A stretch of 64,000 nt of DNA, taken from positions 124,001 through 188,000 of the forward strand of contig NZ_JAFCJS010000009.1 of the NCBI RefSeq assembly GCF_018130825.1, written 5' to 3'. Shown here in pieces: positions 1-7,537 of this stretch. Numbering within the stretch: the stretch's first letter is position 1; every line of letters starts with the position of its first letter. Origin of the DNA: Bradyrhizobium liaoningense. GTDB lineage: Bacteria > Pseudomonadota > Alphaproteobacteria > Rhizobiales > Xanthobacteraceae. The notes under the pieces were generated by a model. The model saw only the letters and a program-made list of their open reading frames with translations. It had not been told where the DNA came from and made no database searches. The translations under genes and the position numbers were made by a program.

Positions 1-229
1 CGCCGGCCTCATCGCGCGCTGGCTCGCGCCGGGGCCGAACAATCCGAGCGGCTTCATCCTCACCACCATCCTCGGCATTGCGGGTGCGTTTCTGGCGACC
101 TTCATCGGCCAGGCCATCGGTCATTACAGCCCCGACCAGGGCGCCGGCTTCATCATGGCCACGATCGGCGCGGTGGTGGTGCTGTTCATCTGGCACCGGC
201 TGGTCGCGAGCGGGGTGATAAAAGGGTAG
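1..229 (+). CDS. GlsB/YeaQ/YmgE family membrane protein (3' part)
   Basis: The reading frame opens at base 2 and runs to a TAG at 227-229, giving the last 75 residues; the start lies before the window. The visible part has two hydrophobic segments, about residues 18-38 and 50-66, separated by a short polar loop (GHYSPDQGAG). It begins with AGLIARWLAPG, which matches the small transglycosylase-associated/GlsB family of three-helix inner-membrane proteins often linked to general stress. The molecular role of the family is not settled. The full protein would be about 80-90 residues, so little is missing. Confidence 0.8.
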   Translation, partial: AGLIARWLAPGPNNPSGFILTTILGIAGAFLATFIGQAIGHYSPDQGAGFIMATIGAVVVLFIWHRLVASGVIKG

Positions 230-267
230 CGCGTCGTCGCTTGCGATGGCGCCTGCCAAGAAACTCG

Positions 268-316
268 GTGTCGTCCCGGCCTAGTTGCGCAATTGCGCAC
301 GGGGCCGGGACGACAC
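268..316. repeat. REP-like palindrome between convergent genes
   Basis: Left arm GTGTCGTCCCGGCC (268-281) pairs exactly with GGCCGGGACGACAC (303-316). The loop itself holds a second palindrome, TGCGCAATTGCGCA. The CGTCCCGGCC core is the same as in the palindromes at 4507 and 5641. It lies between the ends of two convergent genes, so it could also act as a bidirectional terminator. Confidence 0.7.
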
Positions 317-343
317 TTGTATTTGCCGCACTAGCGGAGCATC

Positions 344-1129
344 TCACGTAATCAAATGCATCCCCGCATCCATGCGCACGACCTCGCCGGTCATGTTGCT
401 GGAGGCCGGCATTGCGAGGAAGCAGACGAGCTGGGCGATGTCGTCGGCGCTTGATGCGACCTTGAGCGGCACCTTCGCCACCACGCTGTCGCGCACCTGC
501 TTGGCGCCGGCCTCGCCACGGCCCTTGGTGAACCAGGGCGTGTCGATATAGCCGGGGCACACCGTGTTGACGCGGATCAGCGGCGCCAGCGCCCGCGACA
601 GCGACAAGGTCATGGTGTTGAGCGCGCCCTTGCTGGCGGCATAGGCGATCGACGAGCCGACGCCGCTGATGCCGGCGACCGAGGACACGTTCACCACCGC
701 CGACGGACGCCCCGAAGCCTTCGCACCAACCTCGAGCAGGCTGCGCGCCGCGCGCACCATCTGGAACGGGCCGATGGTGTTGACGCCGTAGAGGCGCTGG
801 AAATCCTCCGCCGACAAGCCGTCGAGATCGGCATGGGCGACATGCTTGGTGATGCCGGCATTGTTGACGAGGATGTCGAGGCGGCCCCAGCCGCTGGCGG
901 CCGCGACGATCTTGCGGCAATCCTCGTCCTTCGAGACGTCGCCCTGCGCAACCAGCACCTCCGCCGCGCCCGCCTTGCGGCAGACTTCCGCGGTGGCTTC
1001 GGCCTCCTTCTGGCTGGACGAATAGTTGATGACGAGCCGCGCCCCGCTCCGCGCGAGAATTTCAGCGGTCGCAGCTCCGAGACCGGATGCGGACCCCGTC
1101 ACGATTGCGCACAAGCCGTCCTTTGCCAT
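344..1129 (-). CDS. SDR family oxidoreductase (FabG-like)
   Basis: A 261-residue classical short-chain dehydrogenase using NAD(P)H. The cofactor loop TGSASGLG is at about residues 11-18, the NNAG motif is near 89, and the catalytic Ser with YAASK lies near 150-166. The C-terminus (MDAGMHLIT) is typical of 3-oxoacyl-ACP reductase-like enzymes. It is a single gene facing away from the acyl-CoA operon that starts at 1378, so the two may share a control region. The substrate cannot be told from sequence; a 3-hydroxyacyl thioester is a reasonable guess from the neighbours. Confidence 0.85.
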   Translation of the reverse strand: MAKDGLCAIVTGSASGLGAATAEILARSGARLVINYSSSQKEAEATAEVCRKAGAAEVLVAQGDVSKDEDCRKIVAAASGWGRLDILVNNAGITKHVAHADLDGLSAEDFQRLYGVNTIGPFQMVRAARSLLEVGAKASGRPSAVVNVSSVAGISGVGSSIAYAASKGALNTMTLSLSRALAPLIRVNTVCPGYIDTPWFTKGRGEAGAKQVRDSVVAKVPLKVASSADDIAQLVCFLAMPASSNMTGEVVRMDAGMHLIT

Positions 1130-1377
1130 CCGGTATTTCCTTCCCTTTGTAAATTGCCGGCGCCTTGTTTAGCGAGTTTGCCGCGCCCTGCAAATCGAGC
1201 AAACTCCGCTAAGCGGAATTAGTCCAGACCGGCTCTCGGCCCCATGCCTGCGCCGCAGATGGACCTGCGATCAACGCTTGTCAGGGCCATGGCTTTTTCC
1301 GATCATCGGGCGCAAGAAGAACCTGCGCACCGCGCTCATCAGGCCCGACGCGCCAATTGCAAAATACGGGGAACGCT

Positions 1378-2442
1378 GTGGCGGAGAGTGACAATATCGT
1401 CGTCGAGACCGCGGAGAAAATCTTCGCCGATCTCGCCGATCCGCAAACCATCAACAACGACAGGAACAATTCGTGGCAGGCGCCGCTGTGGCAGGCGCTG
1501 AGCGAAGCCGGCCTGCCGCTGGCTTGGGTGCCTGACGATCTCGGCGGCTCCGGCGCGAGCCTTGCCGACGGCTTTGCACTGCTGAACGCCGCCGGCCGCT
1601 TCGCCGTCGCGGTTCCCTTCGCCGAGACCATGCTCGCAGGCTGGCTGCTCGCACAGGCGAAGGTCGCCTCGCCCGAAGGCGAGATGACGGTCGTGCCGGC
1701 GAGCCCGAAGGATCGTATCACCCTCGATGCCGACGGCGCGCTCTCCGGCCGCGCCCGCGGCGTACCCTTCGCCAAGGCGGCGAAACATTTTGCCGTGCTG
1801 GCGCACGGCAAGGACGGCGCGGTCATCGCGCTGGTCGATGCGAGCAAGGGGCGGATCGAATCCGGCCTCAATGTCGGCTACGACCACAGCGACACCGTCA
1901 CGCTGGACAAGGTGCAGCCCGTCTCGATCAAACCGGCGCCCAGGGGCTTCGACCAGACCACGATGATGCTGATGGGCGGCGTCGCGCGCAGCCTTCAGAT
2001 CGCCGGCGCGCTGGAATCGATGCTCGACATTTCCGTCCGCTACTCCAACGAGCGTGTCGCCTTCGAGAAGAAGATCTCGAAATTCCAGGCCGTGCAGCAC
2101 AATCTCGCGCGCCTTGCCGGCGAGTCCGCCGCGGCGCTTGCGGCCGCAACCTCCGCGGCCGACGCCATCGCGAATGCAAAATCGTTCAACGACGAGATCT
2201 ATCTCGAAGCTGCCTCCGCAAAGATCCGCTGCGCGGAAGCCGCCGAAAAAGGCGGCGGCATCGCGCATCAGGTCCATGGCGCGATCGGCTTCACCATGGA
2301 GCACATCCTGCACCGCTACTCGCTGCGTGCGCTGGCCTGGCGCGACGATTTCGGCTCGGAAAGCCATTGGGCCGTCGAGCTCGGCAAGCTGGTCGCCAGC
2401 AGAGGCGCCGATGAATTATGGCCGCTCGTGGCGTCGCGCTGA
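1378..2442 (+). CDS. acyl-CoA dehydrogenase family protein, small subunit type
   Basis: A flavoprotein of 354 residues with the acyl-CoA dehydrogenase fold; the C-terminal helical domain (SVRYSNERVAFEKKISKFQ, GGGIAHQVHGAIGFTMEH) is clear. I chose GTG at 1378 because GGGGAA sits just upstream; a TTG at 1357 is also in frame. The N-terminal domain is shorter than in typical FadE proteins. It is followed 18 bp later by a full-length acyl-CoA dehydrogenase. Such adjacent unequal pairs are known to form heterotetramers (for example PimC/PimD or the ChsE types), and I infer the same here. The pair probably makes the alpha,beta double bond in a non-standard acyl-CoA. Confidence 0.85.
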   Translation: MAESDNIVVETAEKIFADLADPQTINNDRNNSWQAPLWQALSEAGLPLAWVPDDLGGSGASLADGFALLNAAGRFAVAVPFAETMLAGWLLAQAKVASPEGEMTVVPASPKDRITLDADGALSGRARGVPFAKAAKHFAVLAHGKDGAVIALVDASKGRIESGLNVGYDHSDTVTLDKVQPVSIKPAPRGFDQTTMMLMGGVARSLQIAGALESMLDISVRYSNERVAFEKKISKFQAVQHNLARLAGESAAALAAATSAADAIANAKSFNDEIYLEAASAKIRCAEAAEKGGGIAHQVHGAIGFTMEHILHRYSLRALAWRDDFGSESHWAVELGKLVASRGADELWPLVASR

Positions 2443-2460
2443 TCAGGAGACGAGACAACA

Positions 2461-3621
2461 ATGACCGCTGCCCTCCGTTTCGATCCGATCCGCCTGCCCG
2501 AAAAGTGCGAGCAACTGCGCAAGGAAGTGCGCGCCTTCCTCGCCGAAGAAATCGCCGCCGGCACCTTCGATCCGAACAAGCCCAACCGCGAGGACACCGA
2601 CGCGCCGGAATTTTCCCGCCGGGTCGGCGCCAAGGGTTGGCTGGGCATGACCTGGCCGAAAAAATATGGCGGCCAGGAGCGCTCCTTCCTCGAACGCTAT
2701 GTGGTGACCGAGGAGATGCGCGTCGCCAATGCGCCGACGCGGCGCTTCTTCGTCGCCGACCGCCAGAGCGGGCCGGTGCTGCTGAAATACGCGCCCGAGC
2801 ACATCAAGATGGAGATCCTGCCACGCATCTGCCGCGGCGAGATCTGCTTCGCCATCGGCATGAGCGAGCCGAACTCCGGCTCCGACCTGTTCGCGGCGAA
2901 GACGCGCGCGACCAGGACCGACGGCGGCTATCTCATCAACGGCACCAAGATCTGGACCTCGTCGGCACACATCGCCGACTACATGATCGCGATCTTCCGG
3001 ACCTCGCCGCCGACCAAGGAGAACCGCCGCCACGGCCTGACGCAGTTTCTGGTCAAGATGAAGCAGCCGGGCATCAAGGTGAACCCGATCGGCCAGATCA
3101 CCGGACAGTACGAGTTCAACGAGGTCGTCTTCACCGATCACTTCATCCCTGATGATCACGTGCTGGGCGAGGTCGACGGCGCCTGGAAGCAGGCGACGAG
3201 CGAGCTCGCCTATGAGCGCTCGGGTCCCGAGCGCTTCCTCGAGACTTATTACGTGCTGACGGAGCTGGTGCGCGCGGTCGGCCCCAATCCGGACACGCGC
3301 AGCGCCGAAGGCATCGGCCGGCTGGTCGCGCAGCTCCACACCATGCGGCGGATGTCGGTCTCCGTTGCCGGCATGCTGCAGGCCGGCAAGGAGCCGGTGG
3401 TGGAGGCGTCCATCGTCAAGGACATCGGCACGGTCTGGGAGCAGCAGCTTCCGCACCGCGTGCGCGACCTCGCGGCCTTCGTCGAGGAGACCGCGACTAA
3501 TCGCGAGACCTTGGAGCGGCAACTCGACTTCGCGATCAAGACCGCACCGAAACTCACCATCCAGGGCGGCACCACCGAGGTGCTGCGCGGCATCATCGCC
3601 CGCGGGCTTGGCTTGCGCTAA
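2461..3621 (+). CDS. acyl-CoA dehydrogenase family protein, large subunit type
   Basis: This 386-residue protein has the full three-domain acyl-CoA dehydrogenase layout: N-terminal helices, a beta domain with CFAIGMSEPNSGSDL and KIWTSSAH around 125-170, and C-terminal helices with ELAYERSGPERF and IQGGTTEVLRGIIARGLGL. The final motif is the usual FAD/CoA end of the family. The start ATG follows GGAGACGAGACAAC. It is the middle gene of a three-gene operon and likely partners with the preceding short subunit. Substrate unknown. Confidence 0.9.
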   Translation: MTAALRFDPIRLPEKCEQLRKEVRAFLAEEIAAGTFDPNKPNREDTDAPEFSRRVGAKGWLGMTWPKKYGGQERSFLERYVVTEEMRVANAPTRRFFVADRQSGPVLLKYAPEHIKMEILPRICRGEICFAIGMSEPNSGSDLFAAKTRATRTDGGYLINGTKIWTSSAHIADYMIAIFRTSPPTKENRRHGLTQFLVKMKQPGIKVNPIGQITGQYEFNEVVFTDHFIPDDHVLGEVDGAWKQATSELAYERSGPERFLETYYVLTELVRAVGPNPDTRSAEGIGRLVAQLHTMRRMSVSVAGMLQAGKEPVVEASIVKDIGTVWEQQLPHRVRDLAAFVEETATNRETLERQLDFAIKTAPKLTIQGGTTEVLRGIIARGLGLR

Positions 3622-3638
3622 TTCAATCGAGGACCATC

Positions 3639-4457
3639 ATGAGCACGTATAAAGACATCGGCGTCGAGAAGATCGGGCACGTCGGCACCATCGAGATCCG
3701 CCGCCCGCCGCTCAACTTCTTCGACATCTCGCTGATCAACCAGATCGCGGATGCGCTCGACGAGTTCGACCGCGACATCGAAATCCGCGCTTCGGTCCTG
3801 TCGGCACAGGGCAAGGCGTTCTGCGCCGGCGCCAATTTCGGCGACCCGGCCCGGCAGGCGCAGGAAGCGCGCGAGGCCGAGCAAGCCAAGAAAGGCGATC
3901 CCGCTGACAATCTCGGCCAGATCAGCCATCTCTACATCCAGGCCGTTCGCATCTTCCGCGCCAAGAAGCCGATCGTCGCCGCCGTGCAGGGCGCCGCCAT
4001 CGGGGGCGGCCTGGGCCTCGCGGTGTCCGCCGATTTCCGTGTCACCTGCCCCGAAGCGCGCTTCTCCGCGAATTTCACAAAACTCGGCTTCCATCCCGGC
4101 TTCGGCCTGACCGTGACGCTGCCCGAGCTGATCGGCAAGAACAACGCCGAGCTGATGTTCTACACCAGCCGCCGCGTCACCGGCGAAGAGGCCTACAAAT
4201 GGGGCCTCGCCAACGAGCTGGTGCCGCAGGACCAGGTGAAGCCGGCCGCGATGAAGCTTGCCGGCGAGATCGCCGAATGCTCCCCGCTCGGCCTGCTCTC
4301 GACCCGCGCCACGTTGCGCAACGGCCTCGCCGACCGTGTCATGGCCGCAACCAATCACGAACTCGCCGAGCAGACGCGGTTGCGGGGGACGGAGGATTTC
4401 AAGGAAGGCGTGAAGGCCACGGAGGAGCGCCGCGCGGCGAATTTTAGGGGAAGGTAA
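3639..4457 (+). CDS. enoyl-CoA hydratase/isomerase family protein
   Basis: A 272-residue crotonase-fold protein ending the acyl-CoA operon, 17 bp after the dehydrogenase. The CoA/oxyanion-hole segments FCAGANFGDPAR (about 63-74) and AIGGGLGLAVSADFRV (about 115-130) are well preserved. The second catalytic Glu of true hydratases, normally in a QPE motif, appears as ANF in ARFSANFTKLGF. The enzyme may therefore be an isomerase, a hydrolase or another crotonase rather than a standard hydratase. The operon context suggests it acts on the product of the two dehydrogenases. Confidence 0.85.
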   Translation: MSTYKDIGVEKIGHVGTIEIRRPPLNFFDISLINQIADALDEFDRDIEIRASVLSAQGKAFCAGANFGDPARQAQEAREAEQAKKGDPADNLGQISHLYIQAVRIFRAKKPIVAAVQGAAIGGGLGLAVSADFRVTCPEARFSANFTKLGFHPGFGLTVTLPELIGKNNAELMFYTSRRVTGEEAYKWGLANELVPQDQVKPAAMKLAGEIAECSPLGLLSTRATLRNGLADRVMAATNHELAEQTRLRGTEDFKEGVKATEERRAANFRGR

Positions 4458-4499
4458 GCGCGGCCGCGTTTCATCGCATCACGCTGCCGTTGCTACAAC

Positions 4500-5516
4500 C
4501 TACCCGCGTCGTCCCGGCGAAGGCCGGGAGGTGGATTCACACTCGAAGTGCAACACTTGGGAGAAGGCCTCTGCCGGGGTCCTGAAGTCAAGGCACTTGC
4601 GTGGGGTGTTGTTGTAGGCGGCGACGAGCCGGCGGAAACGGTGGCTTGTCAGGGCGGCAAGATCGGTTTTGCGGGGGATGAAGCGCCGCATCCGGCCGAT
4701 GGCATTCTCGATGCCGCCCTTCTGCCAAGGCGAGTGAGGGTCGCAGAAGAAGGTCTCGATCGAGAGGCGGTGCAGGGCCAGGTGTTGAGCGAACTCGGTG
4801 CCATTGTCGAAGGTGACGGTCTGGCGCAAGCTCTCCGGCAGGTCAGCGAACAAGCGCACGAGATGGCGCGCGATGCCGCGGGCGACCTTGCTGGCGAGAC
4901 GAATGCCGAGCAGCAGGCGCGAGGTGCGCTCATGCACGGTCAGCACGGCCTGACCGTATTTTGAGAACATCATCAGGTCGGCTTCCCAATGGCCGGGGAC
5001 CTTGCGGCTGGCGGCCTCGATGGGCCGTTCTGCCAGGGAAACACGGCCTTCGATGAAGCTTGCGGGGCTGCCGCCCTTCTTGCCGCGACAGCCGCGCTTG
5101 CTCTTGCCGCGGGGCAGATAGCGGCGCCAGCTGTAGTCGGAGGTGCGGCGGAGCTGGGCGTAGATGAAGCGGTAGATGGTCTCGTAAGAGATCACCTTGC
5201 GGCCATGGTCGCGGGCGAGCCGGCCTGCGACCTGCTCGGGCGACCAGCCCTGTCCGAGGCGCTCCAACACCGCACGGCGCAGGCCGGGCTCCCGGTCGAG
5301 GCGAGAGCCCGTCCAGCGCCGCGCTCGTGCCCGTTGCTCGGCATAGCCAGCTTTGTAGCCGACCTGCTTGCCCCGATTACGCTTCAGCTCTCGAGATATC
5401 GTTGATGGCGCGCGATCCAGAGCTGCCGCGATTTGCCGGACCGAGCTGCCATTGGCCGATAGGCGGGCAATCTCGCATCGATCGTCAAGGGATAGCTGCT
5501 CGTAACTCCGCCCCAT
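4500..5516 (-). CDS. IS30-family transposase
   Basis: The 338-residue protein starts with an HTH region (LSANGSSVRQIAAALDRAPSTISRELKRNRG) followed by a DDE integrase core: GHWEADLMMF, then VTFDNGTEFAQH, then SPWQKGGIENAIGRMRRFIP with the catalytic Glu. This order is diagnostic of IS30 enzymes, which recognise the terminal repeats and cut and join DNA. A GGAGGTG site precedes the ATG. The frame has no stop inside the element: it reads through the left terminal repeat and about 10 codons into flanking palindrome DNA before TAG at 4500-4502. No frameshift is seen, so the gene looks functional. Confidence 0.93.
   Translation of the reverse strand: MGRSYEQLSLDDRCEIARLSANGSSVRQIAAALDRAPSTISRELKRNRGKQVGYKAGYAEQRARARRWTGSRLDREPGLRRAVLERLGQGWSPEQVAGRLARDHGRKVISYETIYRFIYAQLRRTSDYSWRRYLPRGKSKRGCRGKKGGSPASFIEGRVSLAERPIEAASRKVPGHWEADLMMFSKYGQAVLTVHERTSRLLLGIRLASKVARGIARHLVRLFADLPESLRQTVTFDNGTEFAQHLALHRLSIETFFCDPHSPWQKGGIENAIGRMRRFIPRKTDLAALTSHRFRRLVAAYNNTPRKCLDFRTPAEAFSQVLHFECESTSRPSPGRRG
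4507..4529. repeat. left arm of REP-like palindrome split by IS30
   Basis: CGTCGTCCCGGCGAAGGCCG and the following GGA are the reverse complement of the sequence at 5641-5663. Without the insertion, this arm would continue straight into CCCATAACCAC at 5567, which pairs with GTGGCTATGGG at 5632. Confidence 0.8.
4536..4558 (+). repeat. IS30 terminal inverted repeat, left
   Basis: Matches the inverse of 5535-5557 at 21 of 23 positions; the shared core is CGAAGTGCAACACTT. Confidence 0.85.
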
Positions 5517-5534
5517 GGCAACACCTCCTCCAGG

Positions 5535-5557
5535 AAGTGTTGCACTTCGTTTGTGAA
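5535..5557 (-). repeat. IS30 terminal inverted repeat, right
   Basis: Inverse copy of 4536-4558, located just upstream of the transposase start; in IS30 elements this end normally carries the transposase promoter. Confidence 0.85.
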
Positions 5558-5631
5558 CTCAGGGGACCCATAACCACAGGAAGAAGTTTGACACCAGATG
5601 GTCATTGGCAGTCTTCGCCAAACACCTTTTC

Positions 5632-5664
5632 GTGGCTATGGGTCCCGGCCTTCGCCGGGACGAC
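5632..5664. repeat. right arm of REP-like palindrome
   Basis: GTGGCTATGGGTCCCGGCCT through CGGGACGAC is the partner of the arm at 4507-4529 plus 5567-5577. The pair encloses about 54 bp of unique sequence once the IS is removed. Confidence 0.75.
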
Positions 5665-5730
5665 ATCGGAAATTAGGCTACATTTATCCGCATAACGACG
5701 ACCGCACGGCAACGCATCGGATATCCTCCC

Positions 5731-6171
5731 ATGAAACCCGCCCTCCTCTCCGCCTGGCAGACCTGGGCGCTTCTTTCCGCCTGCTTTGCGGCGCTGACCG
5801 CGATCTTCGCCAAGGTCGGCGTCGAGAACATCAATCCGGATCTCGCCACCTTCATCCGCACCATCGTGGTGCTGCTCGCCTTCTCGGTGCTGCTGTTCTT
5901 CACCGGACAATTCACTGTACCGTCGGCGGTCTCCTCAAAAACCTGGCTGTTCCTGGTGTTGTCGGGACTTGCAACCGGCGCCTCATGGCTCTGCTATTTC
6001 CGTGCGCTCAAGCTCGGCCCCGCCACGCTGGTCGCGCCAATCGACAAGCTCAGTGTCGTCCTGGTCGCACTGTTCGCCTTCGCCTTTCTCGGCGAGCGGC
6101 CGACGGCCCAGGGCTGGCTCGGCATCGCCATGATCGGCGCCGGCGCGGTGCTGCTGGCCGTGAAGTTCTGA
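5731..6171 (+). CDS. EamA-type membrane protein, half size
   Basis: At 146 residues this contains one EamA unit instead of the usual two. Four or five hydrophobic helices can be read (about 10-30, 42-62, 70-90, 98-116, 122-142), ending LGERPTAQGWLGIAMIGAGAVLLAVKF, the typical end of an EamA repeat. Half-size members of the drug/metabolite transporter superfamily must dimerise. The gene stands 66 bp before an MFS transporter on the same strand. Substrate unknown. Confidence 0.85.
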   Translation: MKPALLSAWQTWALLSACFAALTAIFAKVGVENINPDLATFIRTIVVLLAFSVLLFFTGQFTVPSAVSSKTWLFLVLSGLATGASWLCYFRALKLGPATLVAPIDKLSVVLVALFAFAFLGERPTAQGWLGIAMIGAGAVLLAVKF

Positions 6172-6237
6172 AGCGAAACAAAGATACCGCGACGTCCGTT
6201 TCTGCCCGGACGTTTCCGCACCTCGATCGAGACACCG

Positions 6238-7512
6238 ATGTCGAGCCAGGACCCCGATCAGACAAGGCGCGCCGGCCGTGCGCTGGATGCGGCCAATTTC
6301 TTCCTTGCCGACGTCCGCGACGGGCTCGGTCCTTATCTTGCCGTCTATCTCCTCACCGAGCAGCGCTGGGACGAGGCCCGCATCGGCCTCGTGATGTCGA
6401 TCGCGACCATTGCCGGCATCGTGGCGCAAACGCCGGCCGGCGCGCTGGTCGACGCGACGCGAGCGAAGCGAGCCGTGATGGTTGTCGCGGCCATCATGGT
6501 GACAGCAGCCTCGCTGTCGCTGCCTTTGTTCCCCGGCTTTCTGCAGGTCGTAATCTCGCAAGGAATCGCACAGGCCGCCGCCGTGATCTTTCCTCCGGCG
6601 ATTGCAGCCGTCTCGCTCGGCATCTTCGGCCACGCCGCCTTTACGCGGCGGATTGGCCGTAACGAGACCTTCAATCACGCTGGCAACGCGGTCGCGGCGA
6701 CGCTGGCCGGGCTTTCCGCCTATTGGTTCGGGCCGACCGTCGTGTTCTACCTGCTCGGCGCCATGGCGATCGCAAGCCTCGTCAGCATTGTCGCCATCCC
6801 CGAGCAGGCCATCGACCACGACCTCGCCCGCGGGCTACACGATGCCGACGGCGACAGCGCGCGCGAGCAACCCTCGGGCCTCGCCGTGTTGCTGACCTGC
6901 CGCCCCCTGCTCGTGTTCGCGATCTGCGTCCTGCTCTTCCATCTCTCCAACGCGGCCATGCTGCCACTGGTCGGGCAGAAGCTCGCACTCCAGGACAAGA
7001 ACATGGGCACCAGCCTGATGTCGGCCTGCATCGTCGCGGCGCAACTGGTGATGGTGCCGTTCGCGATGCTGGTCGGCGCAAGGGCCGACCGGTGGGGACA
7101 CAAGCGCTTCTTCCTCGCGGCACTCCTGATCCTGCCTGTTCGCGGCGCGCTCTACACACTCTCCGACAATCCGTTCTGGCTGGTCGGCGTGCAGCTTCTT
7201 GACGGCGTCGGCGCCGGCATCTTCGGCGCCATCTTCCCCGTCATCGTCGCCGACCTCATGCGCAACACCGGGCGCTTCAACATCGCGCAGGGCGCAGTCA
7301 TCACCGCTCAGGGCATCGGAGCTGCGCTGTCGACAGCGCTCGCCGGCTTCGTCGTGGTCGGCGCGGGCTACAGTGCGGCCTTCATCACGCTCGGTCTGAT
7401 CGCGGCGATCGGCGCCGTCATCTGCCTCCTCGCCCTGCCCGAGACGCGGCATGGCGCCTTGCGGCCGCAGGGGAAGACAGCGCCGCCGACATCGGATATC
7501 GCTGCCGAATGA
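6238..7512 (+). CDS. MFS transporter
   Basis: A 424-residue permease with about 12 hydrophobic helices. A loop with basic residues after helix 2/3 (DATRAKRAVM) matches the MFS A-type signature area. The first residues (MSSQDPDQTRRAG) are cytoplasmic. It is followed after 25 bp by an ArsB/NhaD-type carrier, so the two are probably cotranscribed. The export of a drug or metabolite is likely but the substrate is not readable. Confidence 0.87.
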   Translation: MSSQDPDQTRRAGRALDAANFFLADVRDGLGPYLAVYLLTEQRWDEARIGLVMSIATIAGIVAQTPAGALVDATRAKRAVMVVAAIMVTAASLSLPLFPGFLQVVISQGIAQAAAVIFPPAIAAVSLGIFGHAAFTRRIGRNETFNHAGNAVAATLAGLSAYWFGPTVVFYLLGAMAIASLVSIVAIPEQAIDHDLARGLHDADGDSAREQPSGLAVLLTCRPLLVFAICVLLFHLSNAAMLPLVGQKLALQDKNMGTSLMSACIVAAQLVMVPFAMLVGARADRWGHKRFFLAALLILPVRGALYTLSDNPFWLVGVQLLDGVGAGIFGAIFPVIVADLMRNTGRFNIAQGAVITAQGIGAALSTALAGFVVVGAGYSAAFITLGLIAAIGAVICLLALPETRHGALRPQGKTAPPTSDIAAE

Positions 7513-7537
7513 ACCCGTTCCACATTGAGGACTGAAC

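Larger units (their letters stand above)
4530..5562 (-). mobile_element. IS30-family insertion sequence, about 1033 bp
   Basis: A single transposase gene is bounded by imperfect terminal inverted repeats: TTCACACTCGAAGTGCAACA plus CTT at 4536-4558, and its inverse at 5535-5557 with two mismatches. GGGA occurs on both flanks (4526-4529 and 5563-5566) and looks like a short target duplication. Removing the element and one GGGA restores a continuous palindrome arm. The exact ends are uncertain by a few bases because the flanking and terminal G runs merge. Confidence 0.85.

Noticed and set aside
4526..5566. Composite transposon or genomic island around the IS30 element
   Set aside because: Only one IS copy is seen, the flanks rejoin as a plain palindrome, and neighbouring genes look like ordinary core metabolism.
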